NCBI RefSeq assembly: GCF_030247185.1 | Contig: NC_080570.1 | Coordinates: forward strand, 8,157,161-8,221,160 | Reading direction: 5' to 3' | Length of the DNA: 64,000 nucleotides | Source of the DNA: Malaya genurostris | Taxonomy: Eukaryota; Arthropoda; Insecta; Diptera; Culicidae | Part shown: positions 58,050 to 64,000 of the stretch, in pieces | Layout: the number at the start of each line of letters is the position of its first letter | Numbering within the stretch: the first letter of the stretch is position 1 | Program-made: the position numbers and the translations under genes | Notes under the pieces: generated by a model | What the model was told of the DNA's origin: nothing | The model's input: the letters and a program-made list of their open reading frames with translations, nothing else | Database searches by the model: none

Positions 58050-61000
58050 TTTATTCGTTCGGGACGTTAGTAGTCATTGCACTTCGAGGCAAATGTTGTG
58101 GTGTTTTGCAAATAACATTAACTTTACGTCTGCTTATTTATGTTGAGAAACACCGCAGTTCAATATCAAAGTTTCCTAACTGAAACTATTGCGAGACACC
58201 TAAACAAAATGAAGCACTCGAAATACGAAATATTAAAACAAAAACTGTTCAGGAGTAGACTATATTGCGCTCATTCTTTCACAAAGTTTGTAGTTGAGCT
58301 TTTGATTCGATCAATTAGCAGACACAGAATGTTGGCCAATCCATCAATACAGCATCCTAGTCAATTATCACTTTTCAACATCAAATTATCGTATGATTAC
58401 AACCCGAATATCTATGCCAAATATCCCGAATCAAGCAAAAATTGGCACCCTTTTGCAAAAGCGAAGATGAGTTCATACATAACTGTGCTACGAACAAACC
58501 GTATCGAACGAACTCACACAAGCATTCTAGCAACCCGCGTATGTATACGAGTTGCATCGGTATACGACCAATAAACAGATGATTCGTTCGCATTCCTCTC
58601 CACCACCCAATTCCTTCAAACCCACCCACAATTTCTGCTAGCAACAGAGCCAATCATCATCATCAAACAAGCTGCTGAATCAGTTTTGGCAAAAAAATCC
58701 TGTCAAATCGCGTTTAATCGTGCTGAAATATTGGACCGTTGCTTGGAAGTTTCTAGATCAGCATCGATTAGCTCACCGAGCAAGGGTCAAGAAGTCACCC
58801 AGAGACGCTCGGGGAAAAAAACGAACACAAAACTCTTCCTACTACTTTGTTTCTTAAGGTCATAACTCGGCCAAGTTGCTTCTTTTATGTTGAACCAAAA
58901 AAAAACATGAAATCTCTACAGATTCATGATGTTCACAGGCCTTCATTAATTTTAATTTCTAACAAAATCAAAAAAATTATCCTATCGCAATTTGAAGGCA
59001 AAGTAGCGATGAAAAAAATCAAAATGGCCGACTCCTACCTAGTAAAGCACTGAGTGGAAGAAAATTTCACCTCGGATTTATCGCCTATCGAAGAAACATC
59101 CGATGTTGGCTTGGCCAACGGTTTACGGGTCAACAAAAAACTATCGAAATATGCAATGATTAGAAACTTACCCGGATGCTTCCGTGATTGTAACTCTCAC
59201 TTTTGCTTCACCCCAATGTCAGTAACAAAGAACTATTCGATTCGGGATTAGATTCTACAATGACGATCCGAATGGAGACTTCAGTTTGCTAAGGGGCTGC
59301 TGCTCTGCCTGCTACTGCGATGATGTACTACCACACACAACCAGCTGTTCTGCCATGGAATGTGTGCGTGTGCTAGCACGTAAACTTTCTCAGCTGATGA
59401 TAGGCTTCTGTGATTGCGCGACGCTACTACTCCGCTGTCAGTAGATTCAATTCATTGGCACTGGAGCTTTTACGCACACTGACACACACACCCGCCCGTA
59501 CGTAAATACTCGCAAACGCTGGACTGATGATGGGAACGGTGTTGGTTCGGTTTGTTGATATCGGATTTTTTTTTGGAGACTTTGTACCGTACAGGGAGCG
59601 AAGTTTGTACACGAATAAACGTAGAATACTGTCGTTATTTCGATGTGGGTGCGCGAGATTTTTCACTTTACTAGAGATTATTTGACTGTTGACGCAGATG
59701 ATGGGAGATGATTTATGCTCGTTGTTTAGTGATTGCTAGCGATGGCAACATTAGATATTTGACAAATATCTGGAATACAAAATTAAAAAAAAAGATATGA
59801 TTTTGGTATTCAAAAATAAAAAAAAAAAAACCTTAACATTTTATTTTCAATTGTAATGCAAAATCATGGCTACCATTGCGAAAGATAAATTTCATTGATA
59901 AAAAAACAGTGAACAATTCACAACCTTCCACATTGTTGACCAGAACGACTTGTTCGGTTCGTGTTTATAATAAGACTTATGACCCGAGCCAAGGTAAGTG
60001 GCTACCTACTTCGAAGTCGTCTAGACCGAGCCTTAGCCACTTGAGAACAAGAAAAAGAGAGCGGGATAGAGTAAGAAAAACCGCAAAAGCAACGAATAGC
60101 CGTCATCGTATTCTCAAGGATTATTTTGTTTAGTTGAACGGCTTACTAAGATCTGCATCGCACAGGAAATGTTCGGCATTTTTATAACATTTACCAAACA
60201 AGGACTATCGGTTGGAACAACGCACTTCCTCAATAAATCAGGATGTCATGACAAACATCCAAAATGTCAGCTATGCGCAACAGATTCGATTGTGTAGGTA
60301 GTAGTGATTTCTATATTCAAAATAGTAAATGACTCATCGAATGTTTCTGTCGTTAGCTTACAAATTACAACAAATTAAACGCTGTAATGACTCTCTTGGT
60401 ATCGTTGGGACGTTTCGAACAAATTGAAAACTTATTTTTAAATGTATATCTTGAGCAAACAGGATAAAGAATATGTAATTAGTAAACTTACTAACCTTTG
60501 GAATCTGGACCCAGGCCGTCGTCTCCTTAAGCTGGCATATTTTTAATATGAGGCGATTAATCGACTTAAATTTGAACTCTTCTGGCTTCGCTTCGACAGG
60601 ATAGTGTCGTCGTTTTGTATATTGATTATATTAATTTAAAATAATATCTACACATATATCACAGATGTTACAGTTTGTCAACTTTCACCTTCGGCTGATC
60701 ATCGCACAGACTGCTAGAGTTCGCTAACACTTCTGCGTACTGCTTCCATAATATATTTTCGAATTTTCTGTTAATTAATGGCTTCTCATTTTTTTAGGCT
60801 TTGAATTCCTCCCGTCGCGACTTAACCCTTGTCTTTACTCCTTTTCCAAACAAACATTTGAATCTGTCGAGGGTTATTGTGATTTGTTGTATGCGTGCCT
60901 ATTCCTACGAAATTGCTGTATGTGTTCGTGTAAGTTTTCTTTTCAGGCTTGTACACCGTTTTCCCATAAACAAAAAAAAACTTTCTTCTGTCTGTTTGAG

Positions 61001-62400
61001 GCTGCTTCGTTGCTTTTGCAATAGAAACACAAATATGGCTTCTGAAGTGTTAAATAGCCAGTTGGTTAAAACAATCGAACTTAGGGTTTTTTTTTATACA
61101 CTAACGAATGTTTCGCAAAAATAAAACTATTATGGCTTTCAAGTATAAAATTTTCTACACTATGCTTCCCGTTAAACTGACGCCACTAGATGATATTGCA
61201 TCACTTTTCCTGGTCAAACTTATCACCAACAGAAATAAAACGGAATTGTTTAATGTTCGGCCTGAAGCCTTTCTGCCCACCAACTTATCACGTCAGACTG
61301 CCGGACTATTCCATTGTCGATTGATTTCTTACTCCACAAAATGAGTGAAAAATGGATACAAATTTTCAACACAGTCACGGACACAACTGACGGCACCTTC
61401 GCACTGCTCGATGGACAAACAAAGAATATTGAACGGTTGAGCTCGGACCAAGTTTTTGAAACGCAAACGAGCACGAAATGAACGTTTGTAAACAGACGTG
61501 TGTGTAGGTGTTGGCATGAACTCAATACATATTTACCGAAAGCGGTAAGCTTTTCCTCTTCGTAGAGATTTGCGATATTCTACGATGGTTCTAAAATGCG
61601 TGTTAACACCAATACCGCCATAGTTACGAAAATTAAGTACAGGGTGTCATACTAAAGGCGACAACATTTATAATTAATTGTTGCAGATATTTTGAAATGT
61701 TTGTCTGTATGAATGTTATTGCTTGAAACAATTTTTTTTTATTTTTATAACATATTAGATTGTTTCAAGGTAACACATTTCAGATTCAGATAATTAATAT
61801 ATAGTAAAATTATAAGTTTTTTTTTTAAATTTTCGTGTTCAAACCGTTGGGACCGACCGTTAAAATCAGTGTAGAAAAATAATCAATCTTGACAGATAAC
61901 CATTTGTGGCTGATTTGTCAATCACGTGCTATTAAAATTGTCAATTGTGAATACGCTTCACTTTACTATGGTACAATGTCTCAAAATTCGTCCTGTGGAA
62001 GGATGGGTAGAACTCGATCGTTAATATCCCGAGTTGTACCAAACGCACAACATATTTCTTGCTCCTTGTCATCAGAAGTATGATCAGTAATCTGTGGTTG
62101 AATGTTTTCAAAAATGTTCGGACGACGGGTTCGAGCTAGGCACATATCAGTCCCTATCTTTAACTGGACGAGTAGGGTAACAGAGCTATTTTGACCCACT
62201 ATAGGATTTATTTTATTTTGGTTCACTTTATAAAAATATCCACCAAATGTTGTAATATCTTTGAAAACCCCTTCCGCAATAGGTAATTTAATGTGATTAG
62301 TTTCAAATTGATGCAACATGTGTTACCTCACATCGGTCAAATCCATGAGGTTTGTTACGTGGGCCAAAATATATGAAGTGGCCAAAATACCTCTGATATC
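58050..62400. other. Intergenic stretch, no gene recognised
   Basis: A 144-residue + frame at 58.14-58.57 kb has no recognisable motif or splice context. A CpG-bearing, CA-rich segment at 59.28-59.67 kb looks promoter-like but has no attached exon. Confidence 0.35.
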
Positions 62401-62401
62401 C

Positions 62402-63088
62402 TACACGCTGCCAAAAAATTACCTAATTTTAAGTACTTTTCACTCAATAGAGGGGTTGTGTGCAGAAAGCCAATTTTGGGTAAAATGGGTTTTACTTATT
62501 TTTGAGTAAAAGCATCAATAGTACTGATTAGGTAGAAACTACGCAAGCGATATAAAAATCAACTTGGGTAATTTGATTTCAGTTTTCGTTCGATGGTTTG
62601 AAAAATAAAACGCAAACAATAAAGTCAACTATGATTACTTTATTTATTTAATATTAATCTTTTTACATATTTCAACAATGTAACTATATCATTGAACTAC
62701 CAATGCTGTTCTATTCAGCTGCTGAAACTGCACCGTTGAGCGATCTAACGCATCTCAATATCTTCCATCGCCTGAAATGATATTGCGGTGTAATTATCAT
62801 ATTAAAAAGAAATTATACAAAGCTACTCACACTGCGATTGATGACAATCATTGAATTATTCTCCCAAAACCGGCAATTTTACAAAATAATTTCACTCTGA
62901 CCGATAGTTTCTGTAATGCAACACACAAAATTTTTTCACCCAGCAGCAACTTATTGAAGTAAACTACACTGTTGAGTGAAAACTACTCAACCGATACAGT
63001 ACTTTTCACCCAACAATTAAAAACATGCTTGATTACTTCATGTTAGGTGAATTTAAGTCAACCGTTGGGTTTTTTTTGGCAGCGTGTA
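62402..63088. mobile_element. 687-bp MITE with TACACGCTGCCAAAAAA ends
   Basis: TACACGCTGCCAAAAAA at 62402 is inverted at the right end (TTTTTTGGCAGCGTGTA, ending 63088). TA at the borders suggests a TA target duplication. The interior has TTTTGAGTAAAA and TTTTCACCCA words and no transposase. Confidence 0.75.
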
Positions 63089-63564
63089 TAAGAGGTAAAG
63101 CATGATCGAAAACGGTCATTTCTTCTTGTGCGGTATAAAATCTCAAACACTCAGGCAACGCTGCCAGGTATATCGATTTCTCGGCATTTATATCGATTTC
63201 TCGGTATATAAACCAATTTATGACCTCTATACCGTAATACAGATATGTTCCCCAAAAATACCAATTTAGGGTGAGAAAAGGTTGTCGGAAGACTTTTTTT
63301 TGCTCATTGAACTGAGCCCTGGTAAATTTTTTTCTGGTACTTATGATGCAGAACTCTGATACAGATATAGTGCACATAGATTTTTGCGCCAGATACAGAT
63401 TTTTGAAAAAAAATACCTGGCAACGCTGTGCTCAGGTCACACTCTCATTCGTTTTTCGGACGGCATAACCTTTCCCACCACCAACAGCAACAACAAATTA
63501 TTCATTTAGGGATTAACCTTATTTTGTGCTAGGGCACATAACCAATTTCATTCTCTCCGCTTTT

Positions 63565-63841
63565 CGTCTTAGACTCGTCAGAGCATAACAGTCTATGTTG
63601 AACTTTTATGCCACCTGCAGTTCAACATAAACCACTAGAAAGACGTAAATTTATTGCTATTTGCAATACACTTATAATTATCACTCGGCACGTCAGGAAG
63701 GACTTAGCACTTCGGTGCTAATTATAAGTGTATTGCAAATAGCAATAACTTTACGTCTGTCTAGCGGTTTGTGTTGAACTGGCATGAACTGATGGCATAA
63801 TAGTTCATCATAAACTGTTTTGCACTGACGAGTCTAAGACG
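63565..63841. repeat. 277-bp foldback palindrome
   Basis: Arms starting CGTCTTAGACTCGTCAG pair along about 115 bp with mismatches. The innermost 30 bp (63651-63680 against 63719-63748) are perfect. The loop itself holds a small perfect hairpin, TTAGCAC-TTCG-GTGCTAA. Sequence like one arm (CACTGATGAGTCGAAGACGA) also occurs near 57.63 kb and, diverged, near 10.83 kb, so the unit is repeated in the genome. Confidence 0.85.
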
Positions 63842-64000
63842 GAACGTAAAGATAATGAATAGGGGAACTGAGTTCTAAAACTGATTTCAGAACCTGAATT
63901 CTAAACATAATTTCAGGTTTTGAACTCAGTTTCATAATTCGATATCAAGTATTAGTTCCATAATACCGGTTCAGAATTTAAAACTAAGATTCTGTAACTG

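Noticed and set aside
58140..58574. 144-residue + frame
   Set aside because: Longest unassigned frame in the intergenic region, but with no motif, no splice context and an overlapping antisense frame; treated as chance.
1..64000. CRISPR arrays, tRNA or rRNA genes
   Set aside because: No regularly spaced repeats and no complete cloverleaf seen. The only A/B-box pair belongs to a SINE.

Overview
This is a eukaryotic, AT-rich, insect-type genomic window. The best-supported gene is an insect Cyclin G. The transposon content suggests a mosquito, probably culicine: a Feilai-like tRNA-derived SINE, small hAT, TA-target and TTAA-target inverted-repeat elements, a DD37E Tc1/mariner copy, and scattered GCGTAA-rich repeats. 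The species assignment is inference. No bacterial features, operons, CRISPR arrays, rRNA or tRNA genes were seen.

Layout. From 1 to about 9.4 kb there is mostly non-coding DNA with repeats and two promoter-like stretches (about 3.6-4.5 kb and 7.9-9.2 kb). From 9.4 to 17.3 kb lie the last three coding exons (+ strand) of a single-pass membrane protein that resembles VWA7/hemicentin-type proteins; all three junction phases agree. Overlapping it on the - strand is the first coding exon of another gene (17,634-17,361). Its intron must run across the + gene, and a phase-compatible candidate second exon (near 14.98-14.81 kb) ends at a hAT MITE. From 18.2 to 23.5 kb is transposon territory.

From 27.05 to 48.53 kb on the - strand is Cyclin G (CycG). 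It has five coding exons, all phase-consistent, encoding 476 residues and separated by introns of about 7.8, 11.0, 0.08 and 1.2 kb. A T-rich (+ strand) stretch from 23.5 to 27.05 kb is probably its long 3' UTR and contains a GC-rich stem-loop candidate. Its large introns hold relics of mariner, Tc1-like and LINE elements, a SINE, hAT MITEs, a TTAA MITE inside a degenerate tandem array, and one clean small ORF of unknown origin (45.9-45.6 kb).

From 48.6 to 50 kb is the probable CycG 5' region. From 50 to 64 kb no gene is recognised, only repeats, a transposase relic, several inverted-repeat elements and a 277-bp foldback palindrome near the right end. I do not see a convincing new multi-gene system. 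The items most worth following up are the unexplained - strand coding-like fragments at 10.2-10.6, 14.8-15.0 and 45.6-45.9 kb, and the structured segment in the putative CycG 3' UTR.
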